From Microbacterium oryzae (GTDB lineage Bacteria; Actinomycetota; Actinomycetes; Actinomycetales; Microbacteriaceae): a stretch of DNA of 64,000 bases. Below the pieces are notes generated by a model. The model saw only the letters and a list, made by a program, of their open reading frames with translations, was not told the DNA's origin and searched no databases. The position numbers were made by a program, and so were the translations under genes. Every line of letters begins with the position of its first letter. Position 1 is the stretch's first letter. The stretch spans positions 1,860,001 to 1,924,000 of the forward strand of contig NZ_CP032550.1 in assembly GCF_009735645.1 (NCBI RefSeq), in the 5' to 3' direction. Shown in pieces: positions 34,537 through 43,376 of this stretch.

Positions 34537-36018
34537 TCAGACCGGAACGGGCTCCGCCCCCAGCACGACCGGCTCGCGCACCGGGAGGATCGTCGGGTGC
34601 ACGTTCGCCATCTTCTCCAGCACTCGCACCACCTGGCACGAGTATCCGTACTCGTTGTCGTACCAGACATAGAGCACGACGCTCTCCTCGCCCGCGATCG
34701 TCGCGAGGCCGTCGACGATGCCGGCGCGGTTGCTGCCGACGAAGTCCGTCGAGACCACCTCGGGCGACTCGACGTAGTCGATCTGCTGACGCAGCGGCGA
34801 GGTGAGCGAGGTCTGCCGCAGGAAGGCGTTGACCTCGTCCTTGGTCGTCGGCCGCGCGAGCTGCAGGTTGAGGATGGCCAGGGAGACATCCGGGGTGGGG
34901 ACGCGGATGGCGCTGCCCGACAGGCGACCCGCCAGCTGCGGCAGCGCCTTGGCGACGGCCTTCGCGGCTCCGGTCTCGGCGATGACCATGTTGAGCGCGG
35001 CGGAGCGGCCACGACGGTCGCCCTTGTGGAAGTTGTCGATGAGGTTCTGGTCGTTCGTGTAGGAGTGCACGGTCTCGACGTGCCCGTGGCGGATGCCGAA
35101 CGCCTCGTCGACGGCCGCGAGCATCGGCGTGATCGCGTTCGTCGTGCACGACGCCGCCGACAGGATGACGTCGTCGGCCGAGATATCGTCGCTGTTGATG
35201 CCGGAGACGATGTTCTTGATCGCGCCCTTGCCGGGCGCCGTGAGGAGCACTCGAGAGACGCCGCGGGCGCGGAGGTGCTGCCCGAGGCCCTCCTCGTCGC
35301 GCCAGCGCCCGGTGTTGTCGACGACGATCGCGTCCTCGATGCCGTAGCGCGTGTAGTCGACCTCGGCGGGGTCGTTCGCGTAGATGAACTGGATGAGCGT
35401 GCCGTTGGCGAGGAGGGTGTCATTCTCCTCGTCGACCTCGATGGCGCCGGCGAAGGGGCCGTGCACCGAGTCGCGGCGCAGCAGGCTCGCGCGCTTGAGG
35501 AGGTCGTTCTCCGAGCCGCGGCGGACGACCACGGCCCGCAGCCGGAGGCCCGAGCCGTCGCCCTGGTGGGCGACGAGGATCCGCGCGAGCAGCCGCCCGA
35601 TCCGTCCGAAGCCGTAGAGGACGACGTCCGTCGGCTTCGCGTCGCGCGCCTCGAGCACGGGCGCGAGCTCCTGGCGGAGGAAGTCCACGAGGTCCGTCGT
35701 GCCGTACGAGCCGCCGCGCGCGTCGAACCGCGCGACGAGACGCGCCACGTCGACCGAGGCGGGCCCGGGGCGGAGCGCTTCCAGCGCCTCGAGCACGGCG
35801 AAGGTCTTCTCCGGACGCAGCGCGTCGCCGCCGTGCTCGCGGGTGTCGCGGTGCGTGCGCAGGATCTCGACCGGCGAGATGTTCAGCAGGCGACGACCGT
35901 GGATGGACGTGACCACTCCCAGCTCGCGGTACAGGCGCCCGATCAGCGGGATCATCCGCTCAGCGAGCTCCTCCCGCGCGATCCACTCGGCACGGCGGGC
36001 TTCGAACTGCTGGCTCAC
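34537..36018 (-). CDS. Glyceraldehyde-3-phosphate dehydrogenase, long form
   Basis: The 493-residue protein has a helical N-terminal extension of about 125 residues before a normal GAPDH fold. The NAD site is GFGRIGR (136-142), the catalytic Cys291 lies in SAASCTTNAITP, and YDNEYGYSCQVVRVLEKMA closes the fold. This long form resembles the GapB/GAPDH-2 group of corynebacteria, which favours the gluconeogenic direction. Such a role would suit growth on inositol, whose breakdown yields a triose phosphate. It is separate from the iol operons, and a 151-bp gap precedes it. Confidence 0.9.
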   Translation of the reverse strand: MSQQFEARRAEWIAREELAERMIPLIGRLYRELGVVTSIHGRRLLNISPVEILRTHRDTREHGGDALRPEKTFAVLEALEALRPGPASVDVARLVARFDARGGSYGTTDLVDFLRQELAPVLEARDAKPTDVVLYGFGRIGRLLARILVAHQGDGSGLRLRAVVVRRGSENDLLKRASLLRRDSVHGPFAGAIEVDEENDTLLANGTLIQFIYANDPAEVDYTRYGIEDAIVVDNTGRWRDEEGLGQHLRARGVSRVLLTAPGKGAIKNIVSGINSDDISADDVILSAASCTTNAITPMLAAVDEAFGIRHGHVETVHSYTNDQNLIDNFHKGDRRGRSAALNMVIAETGAAKAVAKALPQLAGRLSGSAIRVPTPDVSLAILNLQLARPTTKDEVNAFLRQTSLTSPLRQQIDYVESPEVVSTDFVGSNRAGIVDGLATIAGEESVVLYVWYDNEYGYSCQVVRVLEKMANVHPTILPVREPVVLGAEPVPV

Positions 36019-36169
36019 GCTGGTCGTCTCCTTCGATCGGCGGGCACCCGTGCCCGCATCCTCCGTGGTTCCACGGTAGGGCGGTCGAGATGTTTCTTTC
36101 CGCGAAGCGACGACGCAAGAAACGCGACTCTTTACCTATCAGAAAGGGCGCGTCACCGCGGGTAGGGCT

Positions 36170-37384
36170 TCAGGCGCTCCGCCCAGCCACGCGGAAGGCC
36201 GCCAGAGCGACGATGGCCGACACTGCCATCACGAGACCGCACGGCACCGCGGTCGTCTCGCCGCCGAGCCCCACGAGCGGCGAGACGAGCGCCGCGAGGC
36301 CGAACTGCAGCGCGCCGAGCACGGCGGAGGCCATCCCCGCCACCCCGGGCGCGGCCCCCTGCGCGAGCGCGGTGGCGTTGCCGAGCACGAACCCGAGCGG
36401 AGCGATCGCGAGGAAGACCGCCACGGCGAGCAGCCACACCGGCGCAGCGGTCAGAGCGATCACCAGGAAGAGGACCGACCCGACAAGGGCGCCCGAGAGC
36501 CCCCAGCCGAGGAGCCGGCGCGGCGCGACGCGGGCTGCAAGGCTGGCGGACAGCGCACTGGTGAGCATGAGGGCGAGCGCGTTGACGCCGAAGAGGAGAC
36601 CGTACTGCATCTCGTCGAGCCCCATCATCGACTGATAGAGGAACGGAGACGCGGAGATGTAGGCCATCATCACGGCGAAGGCGAACGCGAACGCGAACGC
36701 GTAGCCGAGGTACCCGCGCGTGCGGAGCGCGCGCGCACCGCCATCCGCCCCGTTCGCTTGCCGCACACGCGAGGACGCGGGAGAGGTCTCGCGCACGACG
36801 AGGATGACGGCCATCAGCATGAGCACCGCGATCCCGAGGACCACGCCCAGCACTCCGCGCCACCCGAGCGGTCCCGAGATGAGGCCCCCGACCAGCGGCG
36901 CGATCACGGGGGCCACTCCGCCGACGATCATCATGAGGCTGAACGCGCGGGCGGCCGCGGCGCCGGTCGCGAGGTCGGAGATGATCGCGCGTCCGAGCAC
37001 CATGCCCGCAGCCCCGGCGAGCCCCTGCACGACCCGCGCCACCACGAGCACCTCCAGCGTGGGCGCGAACATCGCGACGACGCTGGACAGCACGAGCGCA
37101 ACGGCGCCGACGAGAAGCGGGCCATGACGACCGACGCGGTCCGACAGCGGACCGAAGACGAGCTGACCGGCGGCGACCCCGATGAGGAAGCCCGTCAGCG
37201 TGAGCTGGACACCCGTTGCATCGGCCGCCAGGTCGGCGGCCATCTGCGGGAAGGCCGGCAGATAGAGGTCGGTCGCGAATGGCGCCACTGCTGACAGCAG
37301 CGCCAGCACCAGCAGGAGTCCGACGCCGATCGCGCCTTCCCTCCGGGCTCGTGCGGATGGCTGTTCGATCGTTCCCGTGCTCAT
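36170..37384 (-). CDS. MFS drug-efflux transporter, Bcr/CflA type
   Basis: The 404-residue protein has twelve transmembrane helices. PFATDLYLPAFPQMAADL in helix 1 and GPLSDRVGRHGPLL in loop 2-3 are typical of the Bcr/CflA drug:H+ antiporter group. It is divergent from a MarR regulator, and the gap contains a perfect palindrome, the usual arrangement for an inducible efflux pump. The exported compound is unknown. Confidence 0.9.
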   Translation of the reverse strand: MSTGTIEQPSARARREGAIGVGLLLVLALLSAVAPFATDLYLPAFPQMAADLAADATGVQLTLTGFLIGVAAGQLVFGPLSDRVGRHGPLLVGAVALVLSSVVAMFAPTLEVLVVARVVQGLAGAAGMVLGRAIISDLATGAAAARAFSLMMIVGGVAPVIAPLVGGLISGPLGWRGVLGVVLGIAVLMLMAVILVVRETSPASSRVRQANGADGGARALRTRGYLGYAFAFAFAFAVMMAYISASPFLYQSMMGLDEMQYGLLFGVNALALMLTSALSASLAARVAPRRLLGWGLSGALVGSVLFLVIALTAAPVWLLAVAVFLAIAPLGFVLGNATALAQGAAPGVAGMASAVLGALQFGLAALVSPLVGLGGETTAVPCGLVMAVSAIVALAAFRVAGRSA

Positions 37385-37398
37385 ACGCCCCTCAATCA

Positions 37399-37414
37399 GT
37401 TATGTGTGCATAAC
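37399..37414. promoter_or_regulatory. MarR-type operator palindrome
   Basis: GTTATG-TGTG-CATAAC is a perfect 6-bp inverted repeat centred in the 61-bp gap between the efflux gene and the MarR gene. Size and position fit the operator of the adjacent MarR dimer, covering both divergent promoters. Confidence 0.6.
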
Positions 37415-37445
37415 CGTATCATCCGAGGCGGATAGGCTCGTCTAC

Positions 37446-37895
37446 ATGTCCGACGCCGCCGATGCTCAGCTCGCCGATCTCGCAGATGCCGTGCTGACGC
37501 TGGCTCGTGAAATCGAGCTCCACCTCCTCGAGGACTCGGAGATCATCACCCTCACGGCCACGGCGCGGATGGTCCTGCGTCATGTCCACCACCATCCGGC
37601 GTCCTCCCCCAGCGAGATCGGCGTCCGACTGGGCGTGAAGCGCCCCAACGTGAGCGAGGCGCTGCGCCAGCTCGAGCACCTCGGACTGATCACGCGCACT
37701 CGGCCGGACGGCGACGGACGCGGCGTCGTCGTCAGCATCACGCAGCTCGCCGAGGACAACCTGTCGCGGATCCGCCGGGTGTGGGCCGACGCCCTCGCGC
37801 CCGCTCTGCGGCTCGACCTCGACGTCCCGGAGCTCGACCGCCGCCTGCGAGCACTGGTCGACGTCGTCGTCGCGCGTCGGACCGGGCAGCTCTGA
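37446..37895 (+). CDS. MarR-family transcriptional regulator
   Basis: The 149-residue winged-helix protein has a DNA-binding core at about 40-100. SPSEIGVRLGVKRPNVSEAL is the recognition helix region and RTRPDGDGRGVVVSIT the wing. The flanking helices form the dimer interface. It is divergent from the Bcr/CflA-type transporter and probably represses it until a drug-like ligand binds. The ATG at 37446 gives the usual length; an upstream frame to 37377 covers the operator and is unlikely. Confidence 0.9.
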   Translation: MSDAADAQLADLADAVLTLAREIELHLLEDSEIITLTATARMVLRHVHHHPASSPSEIGVRLGVKRPNVSEALRQLEHLGLITRTRPDGDGRGVVVSITQLAEDNLSRIRRVWADALAPALRLDLDVPELDRRLRALVDVVVARRTGQL

Positions 37896-38000
37896 GCGTC
37901 GCCGGCGGCGGCGCCTGCTGGCCTTGCTTCCGAGCGACGTCTGTAGGCTGAATCGGACATCCGCCGATCACGTCGGCCAATCCTCCGAGGAGACGACCAG

Positions 38001-39470
38001 ATGCTTGACGACGCGACGCGGTCCGGGCTCTCGGCGGTGATCCGCTCCGACGGATCCGCCGTGCTCACGGTCGACGAGACCCCTCAGCCCATCGACACCA
38101 CCCTCGTCGAGGACGCCCGCCGGGAGATCGTGCGACGCGCGGCGGAGATCGCCGCGATGCTCGACACCCCCATGCACGTGATGGTGCACGAGCCGGATGG
38201 CGACTGGCCGCTGGTCGTCCACCCCGACGGCCGCGTGGACTCCTCCGAGGGCGCCGCCGGCTCCTCCCCCGCCGCGGCGCCGCGGCCCGCGTCGGCATCG
38301 CAGCCCGTCCCCGCGCCGCAGCCGGTCGCCGCACCCCGTTCCGCGGCCGCTGCTCCCGCCCCGGTCGCCGCACCCCGGCCTGCAGCCGCGCCAGCACCGG
38401 CCGCCCCCGCTTCGCCCGCCGCCGCTGCACCGGCGCCCGCGCCCGCGCCCGCTGCGGCAGCTCAGCCGACGCGCGCCGCCGCACCTGCGCCCACCGCCGT
38501 ACCCGCGCCAACCGCCCCCGCCGAGCCCGGGAACGCCGGGCCGCGCGAGTCCTTCCTGACCTCCGAGCACGTGGAGGAGCCCGCGACGCGCGGCTGGCGC
38601 GGTGCGCTCGTCCGCGCGGGCGTCCGCGTGGCCCCGGGCCCCGCCGAGCTCGCCGAACGCGAGGACATCGCGGCCGTCGCCCGGCACTGGGCCGGCCCCC
38701 GCACCATCGCCGTCGTCAACGGCAAGGGCGGCTCCGGCAAGACCCCGGCCACCATCCTCACCGCGGCGGTGTTCGCGCGCTTCGGCGGCGCGGGCGTGCT
38801 CGCATGGGACAACAATCAGACGCGCGGCACCCTCGGATGGCGCACCGAGCAGGGTCCGCACGAGGCCACGCTGCATGAGTTGCTGCCGGAGACCGACCAC
38901 CTGCTCTCCGCCGGCGCGCAGGCCGCTGACCTCGCGCGATACGTGCACCACCAGACGCGCGACCGATTCGACGTGCTGCGCTCGCAGCCGATGGTCCTCG
39001 CCGGCCGGCAGCGCCTCGACTCCTCGGATGTCGACCGCATCCACGCCGTCGCCGCGAAGTACTACCGGCTCATCGTCATGGACTCCGGCAACGACGAGTC
39101 CGACCCGATGTGGCTGCGCATGATCGACCACACCGACCAGATCGTCGTGGCGACCACGTCGCGCGCGGAGCACGCCGAGGCGGGCGCGCTGCTGCTCGAG
39201 GCCCTCGCCTCGCGCGACGAGCGCTCGGCGCGACTGGCGCAGAACGCCGTCACGATCGTGAGCCAGGCGGACCCGAACGCGCACCCGAGCGAGCAGCGCA
39301 AGGTCATCGACGGGTACCGGTCGATCTCCCGCGACGTCGTCGGCATCCCGTACGACCCGGCGATGATCGGCGGGCTGCTGCACTACGGCGCGCTCCGCCC
39401 CGCGACCCAGCGCGCCTGGCTCTCCGCGGGCGCCAGCATCGCCCGCGGCCTGGACACCCTGCGCGGCTGA
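38001..39470 (+). CDS. MinD/ParA-like P-loop ATPase with Pro/Ala-rich linker
   Basis: The 489-residue protein has three parts. A small N-terminal alpha/beta domain (1-85) is followed by a Pro/Ala linker of about 95 residues (86-180) and a SIMIBI-class ATPase (about 230-489). The P-loop is VVNGKGGSGKTPAT (239-251), with the ParA-type first lysine at 242, but the residue after GKT is Pro instead of Thr/Ser. A DNNQTRGTLGW segment stands where ParA has DxDPQ. Related proteins occur near type VII secretion or cell-pole genes, but no such genes are here. Function is not assigned. Confidence 0.8.
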   Translation: MLDDATRSGLSAVIRSDGSAVLTVDETPQPIDTTLVEDARREIVRRAAEIAAMLDTPMHVMVHEPDGDWPLVVHPDGRVDSSEGAAGSSPAAAPRPASASQPVPAPQPVAAPRSAAAAPAPVAAPRPAAAPAPAAPASPAAAAPAPAPAPAAAAQPTRAAAPAPTAVPAPTAPAEPGNAGPRESFLTSEHVEEPATRGWRGALVRAGVRVAPGPAELAEREDIAAVARHWAGPRTIAVVNGKGGSGKTPATILTAAVFARFGGAGVLAWDNNQTRGTLGWRTEQGPHEATLHELLPETDHLLSAGAQAADLARYVHHQTRDRFDVLRSQPMVLAGRQRLDSSDVDRIHAVAAKYYRLIVMDSGNDESDPMWLRMIDHTDQIVVATTSRAEHAEAGALLLEALASRDERSARLAQNAVTIVSQADPNAHPSEQRKVIDGYRSISRDVVGIPYDPAMIGGLLHYGALRPATQRAWLSAGASIARGLDTLRG

Positions 39471-39502
39471 CGCGGACTGACCCTGCTGAGCCGCCGCTGA
39501 AC

Positions 39503-39785
39503 GCGAGTTCGGCACCACCGAATCGAGCGCTCTCGGATTCGGTGGTGCGGAACTGCGGGATACAAGGCCCTAACTGCGACTTCGGCACCACCGAATCTGG
39601 CGCTCTCGGATTCGGTGGTGCGGAACTGTCGGATACTAGGCCCTAACTGCGACTTCGGCACCACCGAATCTGGCGCTCCTGTACTCGGTGGTGCGGAACT
39701 GCCCGATACCGGGCCCTAAGTGCGAGTTCGGCACCACCGAGCCAGACCGCGCCCTCCAGCCCCCGTCCGGTGGTGCCGAACTGCC
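39503..39785. repeat. Four tandem 73-bp repeats, each an inverted repeat
   Basis: Units begin at 39503, 39576, 39649 and 39722, exactly 73 bp apart, and the last hairpin ends at 39785. Each contains TTCGGCACCACCG and its complement CGGTGGTGCGGAA about 20 bp later, able to form a strong stem, followed by a conserved linker with GGCCCTAA. Units 1-3 are highly similar; unit 4 has a diverged loop. They fill the 316-bp gap between the ATPase gene and the convergent helicase gene and end at the helicase stop. Confidence 0.9.
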
Positions 39786-42287
39786 CTACAGCCGCACGAC
39801 CTCGGTCACGCGCAGGATGGCGGTGCCCGCCTCTGCGGACGCCTCAAGATCCACCTCGCCGCGGATCCGCCAGTCGTGGTCCCCGGCAGGATCGTCGATC
39901 GTCTGCTCGACGCGCCACGTCATGCCGTCCTCCTCGATGCGGCAGAGCGCCGGCGAGCGCGAGGCCCCGCCTGTGCCGACCGAGTCGTGCTCGGCGTAGT
40001 ACCGGTCGAGCGCGTGCGGCCAGTCGATCTCGGGGTCGAGCGCCGCGAGCTCCTCATCTTTCTCGAGCGCCGCGAGCTGCACGCGCCGGAACATCTCGTT
40101 CCGCACGAGCACCGTGAACGCACGGCGGTTGACCGTGACGGATGGCGGCGCCGGCGGCACGACGGACGTCGCGTCGTCGCCGTCTGCGCCGGACGCGAGC
40201 GCCTCCCACTCGTCCACGAGGCTCGAGTCGACCTGGCGCACGAGCTCGCCCAGCCATTCGATGATGTCGCGCAGCTCCTCCGTGCGCGCCTCGGCGGGCA
40301 CGGTCTGGCGGATGGCGCGGTATGCGTCGCTGAGGTAGCGCAGCACGAGGCCCTCGCTGCGGCCGAGCTGGTACCAGTTCACGAACTCGGCGAACGACAT
40401 CGCCTGCTCGAACATGTCGCGCACGACGGACTTCGGGCGCAGCTCGAAATCGCGCACCCACGGCTGGCTCGAGGCGAACACCTCGAACGACTGCTGCAGG
40501 AGGTCGGCGAGCGGCTTGGCGTAGGTGATCTCCTCGAGCGCGTTCATGCGCTCCTCGTACTCGATCCCCTCGCGCTTCATGGCCGCGACAGCCTCGCCGC
40601 GCGCCTTGAACTCCTGCTGCGAGAGGATGGCGCGCGGATCGTCGAGCGTCGCCTCGATCACGCTCACGACGTCCAGGGCGTACGAGCCGGTGCCCACGCC
40701 ATCCGCACCGCCCGCCGGATCGAGCAGCTCGATCGCGGCGAGCGCGAACGGCGACAGCGGCTGGTTGAGGGCGAAGTTCGGCTGCAGCTCCACGACGAGG
40801 TGGATGCGCCCATCGGCGTCCACCTCGACGATGCCCGCCTCACGGAGGGTCCGGAAGATCGCCAGCGCCCGCCGAGCGAGCGCGTATTGCCGCGCACGCG
40901 ACTCGTGGTTGTCGAAGACGAGCGAGCGCACGTTGCCGAAGACGTCGCCGCCACGGCCGATGACGTTGATGAGCATCGCGCTCGTGATCTGCAGCTGCGG
41001 CTGCAGGGGCTCGGGCTCGGCGTCGACGAGCTTCTCGAACGTCTGCTCGCTCCACGACACGAAGCCGGTGGGCGCCTTCTTGCGCTGCACCTTCTTCCGC
41101 TTGGCGGCGTCGTCCCCTGCCTTCCGCAGCGCCTGGGCGTTCTCGATGTCGTGCTCGGGGGCGAGCACCACGACGTTGCCGTACGGGTCGTACCCCGCGC
41201 GGCCCGCGCGACCGGCGATCTGGTGGAACTCGCGCGCCGAGACCCGCCGCATGCGCGTGCCGTCGTACTTCGACAGCGCGGTGATCATGACGGTGCGGAT
41301 GGGCACGTTGATGCCGACGCCGAGGGTGTCGGTTCCGCAGATGACGCGGAGGAGCCCGCGCTGCGCGAGCGTCTCGACGAGCCGGCGGTAGCGGGGCAGC
41401 ATGCCCGCGTGATGCACGCCGATGCCCGAGCGGACCAGCCGCGACAGCGTCTTGCCGAACGCGGTGGTGAAGCGGAAGCCGCCGATGGCCTCGGCGATCT
41501 CGTCGCGCTGCTGGCGCGTGGTGACCTTCACGCTCGCCAGGGCCTGCGCGCGCTCCATCGCGGCCGCCTGCGAGAAGTGCACGATGTAGATCGGCGCCTC
41601 GCGCTCCTCGAGGAGCCTCTCGACCGTCTCATGCGCGGGATGGTCGGAGTAGGTGTGGTGCAGCGGCACCGGCCGCTCGGCTCCCGCGACGAGCGTCGTC
41701 TGCCGGCCCGTCCGTCGCGAGAGGTCCTCCTGGATGGCCGTGGTGTCGCCGAGCGTGGCGGACATCAGGAGGAACTGCGCGCCCGGCAGCAGGAGCAGGG
41801 GAACCTGCCACGCCCAGCCGCGGTCGCTGTCGCCGTAGTAGTGGAACTCGTCCATGACGACCTGGTCGACCTCGGTGTCGGCGCCGTGACGCAGGGCGAG
41901 GTTCGCGAGGATCTCCGCCGTGCAGCAGATGATCGGCGCGTCGGGGTTCACCGACGAATCTCCCGTGACCATCCCCACGTTGTCGGCGCCGAAGATGTCG
42001 ACGAGCGCGAAGAACTTCTCGCTGACCAGGGCCTTGATGGGCGCCGTGTAGTACGTGCGGCCGCCCCCGGCGAGCGCGACGGCGTGCGCGGCGATCGCGA
42101 CGAGCGACTTCCCGGTTCCGGTCGGGGTGGCGAGGATGACGTTGCTGCCCGAGACGAGCTCGATGACCGCCTCGTCCTGCGCGGGGTAGAGCGCGAACCC
42201 GCGCTCGTCCGCCCACTCGACGAAGGCGTCGTAGAGCGCGTCCGCGTCGCCGGCGGTGGCCCGCGCTCGCTCGAGCAGCGAGGCCAT
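39786..42287 (-). CDS. DEAD/DEAH-box helicase, Ski2/Mtr4-like with C-terminal DUF3516-type region
   Basis: The 833-residue superfamily 2 helicase has ATPTGTGKS (53-61), DEFHYYGD as motif II, MSAT as motif III and QIAGRAGRAG as motif VI. A long C-terminal helical region follows (about 400-833). Members of this actinobacterial family are thought to act on RNA, but the substrate is not established. ATG 42287 overlaps the stop of the threonine aldolase gene by one base (TGATG), so the two are probably translationally coupled. Confidence 0.9.
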   Translation of the reverse strand: MASLLERARATAGDADALYDAFVEWADERGFALYPAQDEAVIELVSGSNVILATPTGTGKSLVAIAAHAVALAGGGRTYYTAPIKALVSEKFFALVDIFGADNVGMVTGDSSVNPDAPIICCTAEILANLALRHGADTEVDQVVMDEFHYYGDSDRGWAWQVPLLLLPGAQFLLMSATLGDTTAIQEDLSRRTGRQTTLVAGAERPVPLHHTYSDHPAHETVERLLEEREAPIYIVHFSQAAAMERAQALASVKVTTRQQRDEIAEAIGGFRFTTAFGKTLSRLVRSGIGVHHAGMLPRYRRLVETLAQRGLLRVICGTDTLGVGINVPIRTVMITALSKYDGTRMRRVSAREFHQIAGRAGRAGYDPYGNVVVLAPEHDIENAQALRKAGDDAAKRKKVQRKKAPTGFVSWSEQTFEKLVDAEPEPLQPQLQITSAMLINVIGRGGDVFGNVRSLVFDNHESRARQYALARRALAIFRTLREAGIVEVDADGRIHLVVELQPNFALNQPLSPFALAAIELLDPAGGADGVGTGSYALDVVSVIEATLDDPRAILSQQEFKARGEAVAAMKREGIEYEERMNALEEITYAKPLADLLQQSFEVFASSQPWVRDFELRPKSVVRDMFEQAMSFAEFVNWYQLGRSEGLVLRYLSDAYRAIRQTVPAEARTEELRDIIEWLGELVRQVDSSLVDEWEALASGADGDDATSVVPPAPPSVTVNRRAFTVLVRNEMFRRVQLAALEKDEELAALDPEIDWPHALDRYYAEHDSVGTGGASRSPALCRIEEDGMTWRVEQTIDDPAGDHDWRIRGEVDLEASAEAGTAILRVTEVVRL

Positions 42288-43354
42288 CAGCGCGTGGTCT
42301 CGCGGGCGATCGCCGCCACGAAGGCGTCGATGTCCTCCTCCGTCGTGTCGAAGCTGCACATCCAGCGCACCTCGGCGGTCGCGGCGTCCCAGTCGTAGAA
42401 GCGCACGGTCTCGCGCAGCCGGTCGGCGACGCCCGCGGGCAGGATGGCGAAGAGCCCGTTCGCCTGCGTCTCGCGCGTGAAGCGCACCCCGCGGATCGAC
42501 CCGTCCGCCACACCCGCCTCGACGGCGGCGCGGAGCCGCTGCGCCATGGCGTTCGCGTGCTGCGCGTTGCGGAGGTAGAGGTCGCCCTCGAACAGCGCGA
42601 GCAGCTGCGCGGACACGAAGCGCAGCTTGGAGGCGAGCTGCATGTTGAGCTTGCGGAGGTACGTGAGCCCCGTGGTCGCCTCGGGGTTCAGCACGACGAT
42701 CGCCTCGGCGAGCATCGCGCCGTTCTTCGTGCCGCCCAGCGAGAGCACGTCGACGCCGGCGTCGCGCGTGAGGGCGCGCAGCGGCACGTCGAGCGCGGCC
42801 GCCGCGTTCGCGATGCGCGCGCCGTCGAGGTGCACGTGCATGCCGAGTCCGTGCGCGTGGTCGGCGATCGCGCGGATCTCCTCCGGCGTGTAGATGGTGC
42901 CGAGCTCGGTCGCCTGCGTGATCGACACGACGAGCGGCTGCGCGCGGTGCTCGTCTCCCCATCCCCAGGCCTCGCGGTCGATGAGCTCGGGGGTGAGCTT
43001 GCCGTCCTCCGTCGGCACGCCGAGGATCTTCATGCCGCCGATGCGCTCGGGGGCGCCCTGCTCGTCGGTGTTGATGTGGGCGGTGGTCGCCGCGACGACG
43101 GCTCCCCAGCGCGGCAGCATCGACTGCAGCGCGGTGACGTTGGCGCCCGTGCCGTTGAACACCGGGTAGACCTCGAGCGGGCCGCCGAGCTGCTCGGTCA
43201 GCACCTCGCGCAGGCGCGCGGTGTAGACGTCCTCGCCATAGGCGATCTGGTGGCCGTCATTGGCTGCCGCGATCGCGGCGAGCACGTCGGGATGGATGCC
43301 GGCGTAGTTGTCGGAGGCGAAGCTGCGGAGATTCGGGTCATGCAGTGAGGTCAC
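42287..43354 (-). CDS. ltaE: Low-specificity L-threonine aldolase
   Basis: The 355-residue PLP enzyme cleaves threonine or allo-threonine to glycine and acetaldehyde. SFASDNYAGIHP is the N-terminal substrate region. HLDGARIANAAA holds the PLP-binding Asp, and LSLGGTKNGAM carries the Schiff-base lysine. The start is GTG at 43354. It is translated ahead of the helicase with a one-base overlap, a pairing with no obvious functional link. Confidence 0.9.
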   Translation of the reverse strand: MTSLHDPNLRSFASDNYAGIHPDVLAAIAAANDGHQIAYGEDVYTARLREVLTEQLGGPLEVYPVFNGTGANVTALQSMLPRWGAVVAATTAHINTDEQGAPERIGGMKILGVPTEDGKLTPELIDREAWGWGDEHRAQPLVVSITQATELGTIYTPEEIRAIADHAHGLGMHVHLDGARIANAAAALDVPLRALTRDAGVDVLSLGGTKNGAMLAEAIVVLNPEATTGLTYLRKLNMQLASKLRFVSAQLLALFEGDLYLRNAQHANAMAQRLRAAVEAGVADGSIRGVRFTRETQANGLFAILPAGVADRLRETVRFYDWDAATAEVRWMCSFDTTEEDIDAFVAAIARETTR

Positions 43355-43376
43355 CGACCCAGCCTATTCTCGCCAT

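Noticed and set aside
39383..39664. Short repeated peptides encoded by the 73-bp repeats
   Set aside because: They follow from the repeat and change frame or end differently in each unit. There is no ribosome site, and the conserved feature is the stem.
39503..39785. CRISPR array
   Set aside because: The whole 73-bp unit is repeated with no unique spacers of constant length, and no cas genes are present.
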